Source: Flavobacterium gillisiae (GTDB lineage Bacteria; Bacteroidota; Bacteroidia; Flavobacteriales; Flavobacteriaceae). Taken from it: a stretch of DNA of 64,000 nucleotides. The stretch is from the NCBI RefSeq assembly GCF_900107635.1, contig NZ_FNRD01000009.1, forward strand, positions 1-64,000. The letters are read 5' to 3'. The position numbers and the translations under genes are program-made. Numbering within the stretch: position 1 is the stretch's first letter; every line of letters begins with the position of its first letter. Positions 44,223-53,470 of this stretch are shown here, piece after piece. Under the pieces are notes generated by a model. It had not been told where the DNA came from. It searched no databases and saw nothing but the letters and a program-made list of their open reading frames with translations.

Positions 44223-46721
44223 ATGAAGCATTTTTGTCTACTGTTGTTCTTTTTTACTTTTTCAATTCAGGCTCAATTTCAGCTAAACGGAATTGTAAAA
44301 GAATCCACAGCAAACAAACCGCTTGCTTTTGCCACCATTACTGCTGCTGACGGCGCCACTACCATTTCAGATGTAGACGGAAAATTTAGCATTTTCTCTA
44401 AAAACAGCATTGCCTTTTTTGATGTTTCTTACATTGGACATTTTAAAACTACGGTTCCTGTTTTAAAAGAAAAGAATTATTATGCCGTTTTCCTGACACC
44501 TAAAAGGGATGACTTAAAGGAAGTTTTTATTTCGAATAAAAATCCTGCCTTGGCCATTATAAAACAGGCCATTGAAAATAAAAACAAGAACAATCCCCAG
44601 TTAAGGCTAAAAACTTTCGAATTCAAATCCTATAACAAGCTAATTGTCTCCGCTAACCCTGACTCGTTAAAAGGAGAAATTGATTCGGTATTTATTGAAA
44701 AATCGATTGGCAAAACCTTCTCTAAAATCGATTCCTCAGCTTATAAATTTAAAGAGATTGTAAGCAAGCAACATTTGTTTCAAACGGAGAAAGTATCGCA
44801 GTATCAGTTTGGCAACCAAAAATTAAAAGAAACGATTTTAGGAACAAAAATGGCCGGTTTTAAACAACCTATTTATGAGATTTTAGCCTTCAATCTACAA
44901 TCTTTTTCAGTCTACGATTCCCGCTACGAGCTTTTTGAAACAAAGTACAACAGTCCGATTGCTAATGACGCCTTAAACGATTACAATTATAAATTACTTG
45001 ACACCATAGCGATAGATGGTAGACGATCGTACATGATTTATTTTAAAAATAAAAAGAAAAGTAAAGCCTCAGGATTGGAAGGAGTACTATATATAGACCA
45101 AAGTAATTTTGCCGTTTCTAAGGCTATTATGCGAATAAAAGGAGTTCTTGACATCAGTGGAATCCATGAATTCCAATACATTCCTCAAGAAGAAATTTGG
45201 TTCCCCATTCGGAAAACGTTTAAAATTGTAAAAGGAAAAAATGACGATGATATAAAAATTCTTGGAGGAACCGTTCAATTTGAAGGTGACGTTGAAAAAG
45301 ATTTCAAAGCGAGAAAAAAAACAGCTTCGGATTTCACCTATCTATTGTCTAAAACGGATAATTTCGACATCCAATATAATACGCCAATCAAAATAAAGCA
45401 AAGTTATATTTCTGTCGAAATAAAAGGAGATGCGATTAATAAACCAGAACGTTTTTGGGATTCCTACCGGAAAGACAGTTTGGACATTCGAAGCCAAAAA
45501 ACCTATTTAGCGTTAGATAGTATCGCCGTTAAAAGAAGAATAGCAAGTCGAATTCGTTTTGGCAGAAAAATCATCAACGGGTTTTTACCTTTAGGTTTTT
45601 TTGATATGGACTTACGTAAAATTATAAGTTACAATAACTACGAAGGGTTTCGATTGGGTTTTGGAGGTATTACGAATGACCAGTTTTTAAAAAATTTCAG
45701 AATCGAAGGCTATTCTGCTTACGGTACAAAAGACGGGAATTTCAAATATAATGCAGGTTTATCCGCACGTGTGGGTAAATTATCTGATTCCTGGATTGGC
45801 ATATCTTATACTGATGATGTTAGGGAGATTGCAAATACTTTATATGTTGTCGAAAAAAGACCCTTTAAACTATACGATCCAAGACCTATAAACATCAGTA
45901 CCTTTTATAATTACGTGAGTTGGAAAGCCTCTTTGAAAACCCAAATTATTCCTAAAACAGAAAGTATTTGGACGCTCAATCGCTCTGAAATCGAACCCAA
46001 ATTTAATTATGTCTATAATTTAAACGGAAAATTATACTCGAATTACATCATGACAACAGCTATGGTTTCCCTGCAGTGGAGCCCTTTCAGTGACTATATG
46101 CAAACGCCAACGGGTAGAGTTGAAGTGGAAAAACGTTTTCCAAAATTCACTTTTCAGTTTACACAGTCTTTACCGAAAGTATTAGACAATGACTTTGAAT
46201 TCAGTAAAATCGATTTTAAAACAGAATTTGAGAAGAAATATTTGAATGGCCAAAAAACAAATTTGCTTTTCGAAGCAGGCTATGCCATAGGTGATGTTCC
46301 GTTAACCCATTTATACAACACCTCGCCAAATAACATTACGAAAGAAACCATTATTCAAAGAATCACCTTTGCGGGGAAAAATAGTTTTGAAACGATGTAC
46401 TTCAATGAGTTTTTCTCGAATGAGTTCGTCTATTTCCAATTTAAACATGGCTTCAACAGAGTTACTATTTTCAAGAAAGTCAAACCTTCCTTAGTTCTAG
46501 TATCTAGAATGGCGTGGGGAAATTTACAAAAACCAGAGCAGCATGCAGGATTGAATTACAAAACCCTAAATGAGGGTTACTTTGAATCTGGAATAGAACT
46601 TAACCAAATTTTTAAAGGACTTGGACTTACCGCATTTTACCGTTATGGCCCTAATCAATTGCCTCAACTTGAAGACAACATTGCCGTAAAACTAAGCTAC
46701 GTTCTTAACCTAGGACTTTAG
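44223..46721 (+). CDS. DUF5686 / carboxypeptidase-regulatory-domain outer-membrane protein
   Basis: 832 residues. The signal peptide of about 17 residues ends IQAQ. Residues about 20-100 are a carboxypeptidase-regulatory-like domain (FQLNGIVKESTANKPLAF). The rest is the DUF5686 region with a long beta-barrel-like half ending LSYVLNLGL. Family common in Bacteroidota outer membranes; function unknown. It is not a TonB receptor, since no plug domain is visible. The last 4 bases overlap the convergent SMR gene. Confidence 0.85.
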   Translation: MKHFCLLLFFFTFSIQAQFQLNGIVKESTANKPLAFATITAADGATTISDVDGKFSIFSKNSIAFFDVSYIGHFKTTVPVLKEKNYYAVFLTPKRDDLKEVFISNKNPALAIIKQAIENKNKNNPQLRLKTFEFKSYNKLIVSANPDSLKGEIDSVFIEKSIGKTFSKIDSSAYKFKEIVSKQHLFQTEKVSQYQFGNQKLKETILGTKMAGFKQPIYEILAFNLQSFSVYDSRYELFETKYNSPIANDALNDYNYKLLDTIAIDGRRSYMIYFKNKKKSKASGLEGVLYIDQSNFAVSKAIMRIKGVLDISGIHEFQYIPQEEIWFPIRKTFKIVKGKNDDDIKILGGTVQFEGDVEKDFKARKKTASDFTYLLSKTDNFDIQYNTPIKIKQSYISVEIKGDAINKPERFWDSYRKDSLDIRSQKTYLALDSIAVKRRIASRIRFGRKIINGFLPLGFFDMDLRKIISYNNYEGFRLGFGGITNDQFLKNFRIEGYSAYGTKDGNFKYNAGLSARVGKLSDSWIGISYTDDVREIANTLYVVEKRPFKLYDPRPINISTFYNYVSWKASLKTQIIPKTESIWTLNRSEIEPKFNYVYNLNGKLYSNYIMTTAMVSLQWSPFSDYMQTPTGRVEVEKRFPKFTFQFTQSLPKVLDNDFEFSKIDFKTEFEKKYLNGQKTNLLFEAGYAIGDVPLTHLYNTSPNNITKETIIQRITFAGKNSFETMYFNEFFSNEFVYFQFKHGFNRVTIFKKVKPSLVLVSRMAWGNLQKPEQHAGLNYKTLNEGYFESGIELNQIFKGLGLTAFYRYGPNQLPQLEDNIAVKLSYVLNLGL

Positions 46722-47047
46722 TGACTGGAAACAAACTTTAAGCCAATAATAGAAGCTATTAAAGTCGTCAAAAAGAATATTCTCCAAAAAGTAGCTGGTT
46801 CTTTGAATACAAGAATTCCAACCAAAACCGTTCCTACTGCTCCAATACCAGTCCATACCGCATAAGCAGTACCAATAGGCAATTCTTGGGTTGCCTTATA
46901 CAGCAACAACATGCTTATAGTTAGGCAAACTACAAAACCCAACATCCAATACGTCGATTCAACACCTTTTGTTTCATTGGCTTTGCCTAAACAAGAAGCA
47001 AAACCTACCTCGAATAATCCTCCAATGATTAATAAAATCCAATTCAT
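46718..47047 (-). CDS. Small multidrug resistance (SugE/Gdx-like) transporter
   Basis: 109 residues with four membrane helices. The essential membrane glutamate is Glu13 (GGLFEVGFA), and the block WTGIGAVGTVLVG is typical. SugE-type members export guanidinium or quaternary ammonium ions in exchange for protons. No guanidine riboswitch is evident, so the substrate is open. Follows the CPA2 antiporter by 3 nt and overlaps the convergent gene by 4 bases. Confidence 0.9.
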   Translation of the reverse strand: MNWILLIIGGLFEVGFASCLGKANETKGVESTYWMLGFVVCLTISMLLLYKATQELPIGTAYAVWTGIGAVGTVLVGILVFKEPATFWRIFFLTTLIASIIGLKFVSSH

Positions 47048-47050
47048 AAA

Positions 47051-49327
47051 TTACGGCTTAATAATTAAAACAGAGGGAACGCCAATCAACCAATCGCTAT
47101 CTGAGTCAAGTACTGACTTCCAACTTTCAAGGCTAATAAGCATCAAGTCCTGCTTTTCTAGGAAAGACAAACTTACCACCTTATCAGTAACTATCGATAA
47201 ATTATCCGGGTGAATTTGTTCTAAAGACGTCACTGCACTTTGAATAACAAAATTATTCTTTACATGTCCGTTTACATCCAAAATGGTAATCTTTGAATTA
47301 TTATTGTAAATTAATTTTTGGGCATAGTCAATTAAAAAAGAATCATCCGATTTGAAAATTGGAATAAATACATGATCTATATCTTGAAATTCTTTATCAA
47401 TCAAAATCCCCAATGGCATTTTTGTTTTGGCAACAATTTGGCGGGTTCTTTCGTCAAAAGGAGAGTTTTCAAACAAGCCTTCCTTACCTGTAAATTTGTC
47501 TATTAATCGGTCTGGATTTATAATTCTCGTCGTAAAACCAATTACTTTACCCAGAATAGTTCCTTCAAAAATAGACTTTCCTAAACCTACAAGCAACAAG
47601 TCATAATCCCCTTGGTTAGCCACATCAGCAATCTCAGATTCGATATCAATCGTTGCTTTAAAAATAGTGTCGATTTCAATATTCAACAGCTCTGATTCTT
47701 CAAAAATAGGTAAAAAACTGTCTTTTTCTTTCTCGTCCATATTGAACGTATGCAATTCATCACTAAGCGAAAGATGCATTGCGGTCACAATAGAATTACT
47801 TTTTTGTTTTTTTGTCAAGCTATTCGCTAATCGCAATAGCGATTTCCCTTTTTCGTTGTTTCCAAATGAAAATAGTATTCTATATTTACTATGATTGATT
47901 ATTTCTTCGGCATCAGGCAAACTCTTGTCTTTAAACAAATAATTAATTAGATCTAAAGCGGGACCGGTCATAAAAGTGGTTACCAGCGCCATAATTACCA
48001 TCATGGTAAAAACTTCAGGAGTTAAAACCTTAAGTTCTAAGCCTATATTTAATACAATTAATTCCATTAACCCTCTGGTGTTCATTAAAGCACCAATAGT
48101 TAAGCTGTCTTTCCAGTTTTGCCCCACAAATTTTGCCGCCAATGCACTTCCTAAGAACTTGCCCACAACAGCAACCATAATAATTGCTCCAGTAACTTTC
48201 CATAAATACGGATCATTGATAAGTCCGATTTCTGTCTTCAATCCCGTGAACACAAAAAACAAGGGTAACAAAAGAATCACCGCAACATCTTCTACTTTCT
48301 CGATAAATATCATTCGGAATTTAGTAACGTCTGGCATAATGGATCCCATCATAAAAGCTCCAAAGAGAGCATGAATTCCAATTACTTCTGTAGCATATGA
48401 GGAAAGAATTAGAAAAAGAAAGAAAATAGCCATTACTGGTTTTCCAATACTATCCTTAGAACCATACAAATCACCTATTCTTTTCAAGAAAGGTTTGACG
48501 ATAAAAATCATTGCCACAACATAAATAACGGCAAGCGAAATAACATATAGTGAACTTAAAAAATCGCCCGCTTTCACTATTGCGATTACCACTGCAAGCA
48601 AGCACCAAGCTGTAATATCGTCAGCCGCTGCGCATGTAATTACAATAGCTCCAAGTTTAGTTTTGTGAATTTCTCTTTCCTGCACGATTCGCGCTAGAAC
48701 TGGAAAAGCCGTTATACTCATCGCAATTCCCATAAATAAACTAAAAGAAAGAAATTGAACACCTTCTGGCGCAAATTGGTTAAATACAAAATAAGACAAA
48801 CCAATACCCAATGCAAAAGGAATGACAATACTGGCATGACTTATAACAATTGCTTCACTGGCTTTGTTTTTTAGCACTTTAATATCGAGTTCCATACCAA
48901 TAACGAACATGAAAAGGATAAGTCCTATCTGACTAAGAAACTTTAAATTTCCTAAAGATTCCACAGGAAACAAAGCCGCCGAAAAACCAGGGAAATACAT
49001 TCCCAATAATGATGGTCCCAGAACAATTCCCGCTATAATTTCACCAATAACAGTTGGCTGACCAATCTTTTTGAAAATCCAGCCAAAAAGACGAGCTACT
49101 AGGATAATCATTACAATTTGAGCTAATAGTATTGCCAAAGGATCTTCAAAATTATGTTCCATGGAAGATATGAAATCATTCCACGAACCATTTCCCGTCT
49201 CTGAAACCGCTAGATTGTTTCTTCTTTCCAGTAATTTCCCCTTAGTAATAATCCAATAAATCAATGCCGTAAAACCACCGGTCACCCCTATATAAAACAA
49301 GGTATTTTTATATTTTTTCAAGTCCAT
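47051..49327 (-). CDS. CPA2-type cation:proton antiporter with Usp-like C-terminal part
   Basis: 758 residues. An N-terminal helix at about 10-28 is followed by a spacer to 65 and then about 12 membrane helices of the Na+/H+ exchanger fold (about 68-440; block CAAADDITAW contains the paired acidic ion-site residues). The C-terminal 300 residues are cytosolic with two Usp-like halves. Similar to KefB/GerN-type exchangers that move Na+ or K+ against protons. It lies 3 nt before the SMR gene and they are probably co-transcribed. Confidence 0.87.
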   Translation of the reverse strand: MDLKKYKNTLFYIGVTGGFTALIYWIITKGKLLERRNNLAVSETGNGSWNDFISSMEHNFEDPLAILLAQIVMIILVARLFGWIFKKIGQPTVIGEIIAGIVLGPSLLGMYFPGFSAALFPVESLGNLKFLSQIGLILFMFVIGMELDIKVLKNKASEAIVISHASIVIPFALGIGLSYFVFNQFAPEGVQFLSFSLFMGIAMSITAFPVLARIVQEREIHKTKLGAIVITCAAADDITAWCLLAVVIAIVKAGDFLSSLYVISLAVIYVVAMIFIVKPFLKRIGDLYGSKDSIGKPVMAIFFLFLILSSYATEVIGIHALFGAFMMGSIMPDVTKFRMIFIEKVEDVAVILLLPLFFVFTGLKTEIGLINDPYLWKVTGAIIMVAVVGKFLGSALAAKFVGQNWKDSLTIGALMNTRGLMELIVLNIGLELKVLTPEVFTMMVIMALVTTFMTGPALDLINYLFKDKSLPDAEEIINHSKYRILFSFGNNEKGKSLLRLANSLTKKQKSNSIVTAMHLSLSDELHTFNMDEKEKDSFLPIFEESELLNIEIDTIFKATIDIESEIADVANQGDYDLLLVGLGKSIFEGTILGKVIGFTTRIINPDRLIDKFTGKEGLFENSPFDERTRQIVAKTKMPLGILIDKEFQDIDHVFIPIFKSDDSFLIDYAQKLIYNNNSKITILDVNGHVKNNFVIQSAVTSLEQIHPDNLSIVTDKVVSLSFLEKQDLMLISLESWKSVLDSDSDWLIGVPSVLIIKP

Positions 49328-49504
49328 TTTACAGTAGTGTATTAATTTAAAAAATCATACAAAGATGTAAAATTCTATAATACGTTTTACAAGGCGAAAA
49401 TTAATTTTTAAGCGAAATAAAAACGCGAAATAAAACAGTTAAAAATCAAGTCTAAACCAGCTAAAAAGATTCCTTTAATTCATAGCTTTTATGGTGGTAT
49501 TCAC

Positions 49505-49512
49505 TACCTTTG
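49505..49512 (+). promoter_or_regulatory. -7 element of the MMPL gene
   Basis: Exact TACCTTTG, 21 bp before the ATG at 49533. It supports that ATG over the earlier in-frame ATG at 49491, which lies upstream of the promoter. Confidence 0.6.
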
Positions 49513-49532
49513 CACCCATTTTTAACACACTT

Positions 49533-51944
49533 ATGAAAAAGAAATTAAAAGTAGGATTTTGGGAATTTATTGCCCGTATCGTACTTAAAAACAGAATCGT
49601 TATCCTTGGTGTTATTGTTTTTATAACACTCTTTTTAGCACTGCAATGGAAAAACATACAGTTTTCATTTACGGAGGCTAACCTACTTCCAGACAACCAC
49701 ATCATCAATAAAGAATACAATGCCTTTCTAGACAAGTTTGGGGAAGAGGGAAATCTAATTGTTGTAGGTGTTAAAGATGATGCTTTTTTTACTCCAAAAG
49801 CCTTTGCTGCCTGGACTAAATTAATGAGCGAACTAAAAGCACAAAAGGCAGTGGATCTGATTATTTCAATCAGCGACTTGAAGAAATTGCAAAAAAACGA
49901 ATCTCTTCAAACTTTTGAATTAGTACCGTTTGTTGACCAAAGTCAAACAGTTAACAAAGCTTACCTAGATACTATCAAAAAAGATTTGTTCCAAAACATG
50001 CCTTTTTACGAAGGTTTGCTTTTCAACAAGAAAAATGGAACGATACGCTCAGCCATTTATTTGGATAAAAAAATCGTAAACACAGCACATCGTAAAGACT
50101 ACATTGTCAATGATTTTATCCCAAAAATTGAAGCTTTCGAAAAAGAGACCGGAATAGACTTACGTGTTTCCGGAATGCCTTACATCAGAACGCTTAATGC
50201 GATGAGCATTATGAACGAAATTAGTTTATTCATAGGGGTTTCATTACTGCTGACTTCTTTGATATTCTTTTTCTTTTTCCGTTCCTACAGAGCTACCTTA
50301 ATTGCAATTATAATTGTAATCATTGGTGTTATGTGGACGTTTGGACTACTTGGATTATTCCATTATCAAATTACGGTTCTTACTGCTCTAGTGCCTACAC
50401 TGGTTATCGTAATTGGAATACCCAACTGTATTTTCTTGACTAATAAATACCAACAGGAATACGTTGCTCATGGAAATAAAGCTCGTGCATTACAACGTGT
50501 AATTACTAAAGTAGGAACAGCAACTTTGATGACCAACTTAACCACAGCTGCCGGTTTTGCCACTTTTATTATTACCAATAGTGAGTTATTAAAAGAGTTT
50601 GGTATCATCTCCTCGTTAAGTATTGTCGCCCTATTCTTTTTATGTCTTATCATCATACCAATTTACTACAGCTATCAACCTGTTCCAAAAGAAAAACACC
50701 TGAGACACTTGAGTCGCAATTACACAAAAGTGTTCATGGCTTGGATCGAAAAAATGGTAAAATACAACAGACGACATGTCTATCTTGTAGCTATATTTTT
50801 ATTTCTAATAAGCAGCATTGGTGCTTTCAAAATTAAAACTTCCGGAAGTTTGATCGAAGACATGCCGAAAAACACTGGATTTTATCAAGATATTCTTTTC
50901 TTCGAACAAGAATTTGATGGTATTATGCCATTGGAAATTACGATTGACACCAAAAGAAAAAAAGGAGTCATGAAACTCTCTACCTTGAGAAAGATGGATG
51001 AACTTCAAGAGACTATTGAAGAAATTCCCGAACTTTCAAAACCAATCTCCATTCTAAATTTAGTTAAATATTCTAAGCAGGCGTACTATAATGGTAATCC
51101 TGAATATTATGATTTACCTACTTCTCAGGAGCAAAGTTTCATTCTGGGTTATGCCAAAAACGCAACTAAAAATACCCAAAACAACATCATGAAAAGTTAT
51201 GTAGACAGCACGGGTCAAGTGGCTCGTATCACGACTTTCATGAGAGATATTGGAACTGGAAACATGGCGACAATCGAAAATAAGCTTTGGACCAAAATCA
51301 ATAAAATCTTCCCTTCTGATCGCTACAAAGTGGTGATGACCGGAAAAGCATTAGTTTTTGAAAAAGGAACAAAGTACTTACTTGACAATTTATTGATGTC
51401 CCTGCTTTTTGCAGTCTTTCTGATTTCTTTATTGATGGTATTTATGTTTCGCTCTTTCAAAATGGTGGTCGTTTCCTTAATCCCTAATCTATTGCCGTTA
51501 ATGATTACCGCTGGATTAATGGGTTATTTTGGCATTCCGCTAAAACCATCCACTATATTAGTTTTTAGTATTGCGTTTGGACTTTCAGTGGATGACACGA
51601 TACATTTCTTAGCACAGTACCGTCAGGAATTAACTCGAAATAACTGGAAGATAAAAAAATCAGTTTTTGCTACCATAAGAGAATCAGGATTGAGTATGTT
51701 CTATACCTCGGTCGTTTTATTTTCAGGATTTTCTGTATTTATGCTTTCAGATTTTGGTGGTACCGTTGCCCTTGGTGGATTAATCGCCATTACATTGGCT
51801 TTCGGAATGCTGTCTAACTTGATGTTATTGCCTTGTTTAGTATTAACTTTAAACAAATCGTTAACCAACAAACAGGAGTTTATCGAACCAAAAATTGATG
51901 TTTTGAGCAAGCCTGAAAAAGAGACCAAAGATTCAGATAAATAA
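49533..51944 (+). CDS. RND/MMPL-family transporter
   Basis: 803 residues. Two MMPL/SSD halves with about 12 membrane helices: helix 1 near 20-40, then a periplasmic domain, then helices 2-6 (about 215-385), and the same again in the second half (block FGLSVDDTIHFLAQYR carries the coupling acidic pair). Hydrophobe/lipid exporter or importer of the RND superfamily; substrate unknown, possibly lipids or hopanoids. ATG at 49533 chosen since the -7 element lies just before it. Confidence 0.88.
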   Translation: MKKKLKVGFWEFIARIVLKNRIVILGVIVFITLFLALQWKNIQFSFTEANLLPDNHIINKEYNAFLDKFGEEGNLIVVGVKDDAFFTPKAFAAWTKLMSELKAQKAVDLIISISDLKKLQKNESLQTFELVPFVDQSQTVNKAYLDTIKKDLFQNMPFYEGLLFNKKNGTIRSAIYLDKKIVNTAHRKDYIVNDFIPKIEAFEKETGIDLRVSGMPYIRTLNAMSIMNEISLFIGVSLLLTSLIFFFFFRSYRATLIAIIIVIIGVMWTFGLLGLFHYQITVLTALVPTLVIVIGIPNCIFLTNKYQQEYVAHGNKARALQRVITKVGTATLMTNLTTAAGFATFIITNSELLKEFGIISSLSIVALFFLCLIIIPIYYSYQPVPKEKHLRHLSRNYTKVFMAWIEKMVKYNRRHVYLVAIFLFLISSIGAFKIKTSGSLIEDMPKNTGFYQDILFFEQEFDGIMPLEITIDTKRKKGVMKLSTLRKMDELQETIEEIPELSKPISILNLVKYSKQAYYNGNPEYYDLPTSQEQSFILGYAKNATKNTQNNIMKSYVDSTGQVARITTFMRDIGTGNMATIENKLWTKINKIFPSDRYKVVMTGKALVFEKGTKYLLDNLLMSLLFAVFLISLLMVFMFRSFKMVVVSLIPNLLPLMITAGLMGYFGIPLKPSTILVFSIAFGLSVDDTIHFLAQYRQELTRNNWKIKKSVFATIRESGLSMFYTSVVLFSGFSVFMLSDFGGTVALGGLIAITLAFGMLSNLMLLPCLVLTLNKSLTNKQEFIEPKIDVLSKPEKETKDSDK

Positions 51945-51981
51945 TCGGTACGTCTTTTTTAAAACACACCATATAAAACTC

Positions 51982-52020
51982 AAAAAGCTTCCCTCTTTCC
52001 AGACGGGAAGCTTTTTTTTT
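51982..52020 (+). terminator. Terminator of the MMPL gene
   Basis: The stem AAAAAGCTTCCC / GGGAAGCTTTTT is followed by a nine-T run. Confidence 0.9.
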
Positions 52021-52304
52021 AAACCTGAAACCCTTGTTTATTATGAGTTACTTTTTAAAATATGTATATTTGGAAATCATGACAATTCAAGTAAAAAAGA
52101 GCTAACTCTATCAATTACACGTACTGATTTTACCAAAAAGACTGCGAAAACAATCAAATTAAACGTTAGTTTAAAAAAAAACAGCAAATAAAACTTAGGC
52201 CATTCACTCACGTGATGTTAATGCTAAAGTGGAGTCCAGTGACCACTAAAAAAACGGGGCGAAATCGAAAAGCCTAATGAGTAGAAAAACAAAAAATAAA
52301 TAAA

Positions 52305-53135
52305 ATGGAACAACAAGCTACAGTTGTAAACAATTACCTTGACAAGATAATCGACTTCGGTTTTGAATACGCACCTAAATTAATCGGCGGCATACTAGTG
52401 CTGTTTATCGGTTTATGGGTTACCAATTTAATTACCAAAGCGGTTGGAAAATCATTGCAAAAGTCGAACATTGATCAGTCTCTTGTCCCTTTTTTAAGAA
52501 GTATTACAAACATGTTACTGAAAGCATTATTAGCTATTACCGTAATGGGAATGATAGGTATTCAAATGACTTCCTTTGTTGCTATTATTGGTGCTGCAGG
52601 TCTAGCTGTTGGTCTTGCATTATCCGGGACGCTACAAAATTTTGCCGGAGGTGTCGTTATTTTAATTTTAAAACCTTTTAAAATAGGCGACATGATTGAA
52701 GCGCAAGGCTATACAGGAATCGTAAAAGAGATTAGTATTTTTTCTACTATGTTGAATACTCCAGATAAGAAATTAGTAATAATTCCTAATGGGCCGCTCT
52801 CTACGGGTGCGCTTACCAATTTTTCTGCTGAACCACTGCGAAGAGTAGACTGGACATTTGGAATAGCCTATGGTGATGATGTTGAGAATTTCAAAAAGGC
52901 AATTAATGACTTCATTGCTGAAGACAGCCGAATTTTAAAGGACCCTGCTCCTTTTATGGGCTTATCTGAACTTGCTGATAGCTCTGTTAATTTCACTGTT
53001 AGAGTATGGGTTGACGGCCCTGATTATTGGGGCGTATTTTTTGATATGAATGAGAAAGTATATACCCGTTTTGGCGATTACAAACTCAACATCCCCTTCC
53101 CTCAAATGGATGTTCACGTCCAAAGCAATAAATAA
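52305..53135 (+). CDS. Small-conductance mechanosensitive channel (MscS family)
   Basis: 276 residues, MscS short form. Three membrane helices (about 20-42, 65-88, 92-118). The pore helix has the GAAGLAVGLALSGTLQNFAGG pattern with small residues. A soluble beta and alpha/beta vestibule follows. It opens under membrane tension in osmotic downshock. A single gene with terminator at 53173. The 284 bp before it hold no gene that I recognise. Confidence 0.93.
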   Translation: MEQQATVVNNYLDKIIDFGFEYAPKLIGGILVLFIGLWVTNLITKAVGKSLQKSNIDQSLVPFLRSITNMLLKALLAITVMGMIGIQMTSFVAIIGAAGLAVGLALSGTLQNFAGGVVILILKPFKIGDMIEAQGYTGIVKEISIFSTMLNTPDKKLVIIPNGPLSTGALTNFSAEPLRRVDWTFGIAYGDDVENFKKAINDFIAEDSRILKDPAPFMGLSELADSSVNFTVRVWVDGPDYWGVFFDMNEKVYTRFGDYKLNIPFPQMDVHVQSNK

Positions 53136-53470
53136 TAACGAACTTACATTCCTTAATTTTTATAAAACAACTAAAACTTCCGTCATTCTAACGGGAGTTT
53201 TTTTTAAGGTCAATCCAAAAAAACACAATGTCAGTTCATCAATGAATAGTACTAATTTTTACGAGATAACAAAAGAATCTTAACAATCTTAGACAATTAA
53301 GCAATAGTAACCAGTTGCTTAAGCAGTAATTAAAAATAAACCTTATTTTTACCAACTCACTTTAAAGAAAAGAGACTTTATTAAAATCTTTTCGCTTTTA
53401 GTAGATCGTTTTACAACAAAGGCTTTATTTTTATTTTAAGTCTAAAACAATAATTATTACACCTCAATAT
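53136..53470. other. Intergenic region with terminator, no gene
   Basis: Apart from the MscS terminator, nothing clear. A 77-codon frame crosses from the MscS 3' end into it but has no recognisable product. Confidence 0.6.
53173..53205 (+). terminator. Terminator of mscS
   Basis: AAAACTTCCGT pairs with ACGGGAGTTTT (one mismatch), followed by a T-tract. Confidence 0.7.

Noticed and set aside
49491..49532. Extra 14 codons at the MMPL gene start
   Set aside because: The exact -7 element lies inside this stretch, so the transcript begins after the earlier ATG.
52021..52304. Small RNA upstream of mscS (imperfect AGTGG/CCACT hairpin)
   Set aside because: The stem is five pairs with no terminator or conserved context; too weak.
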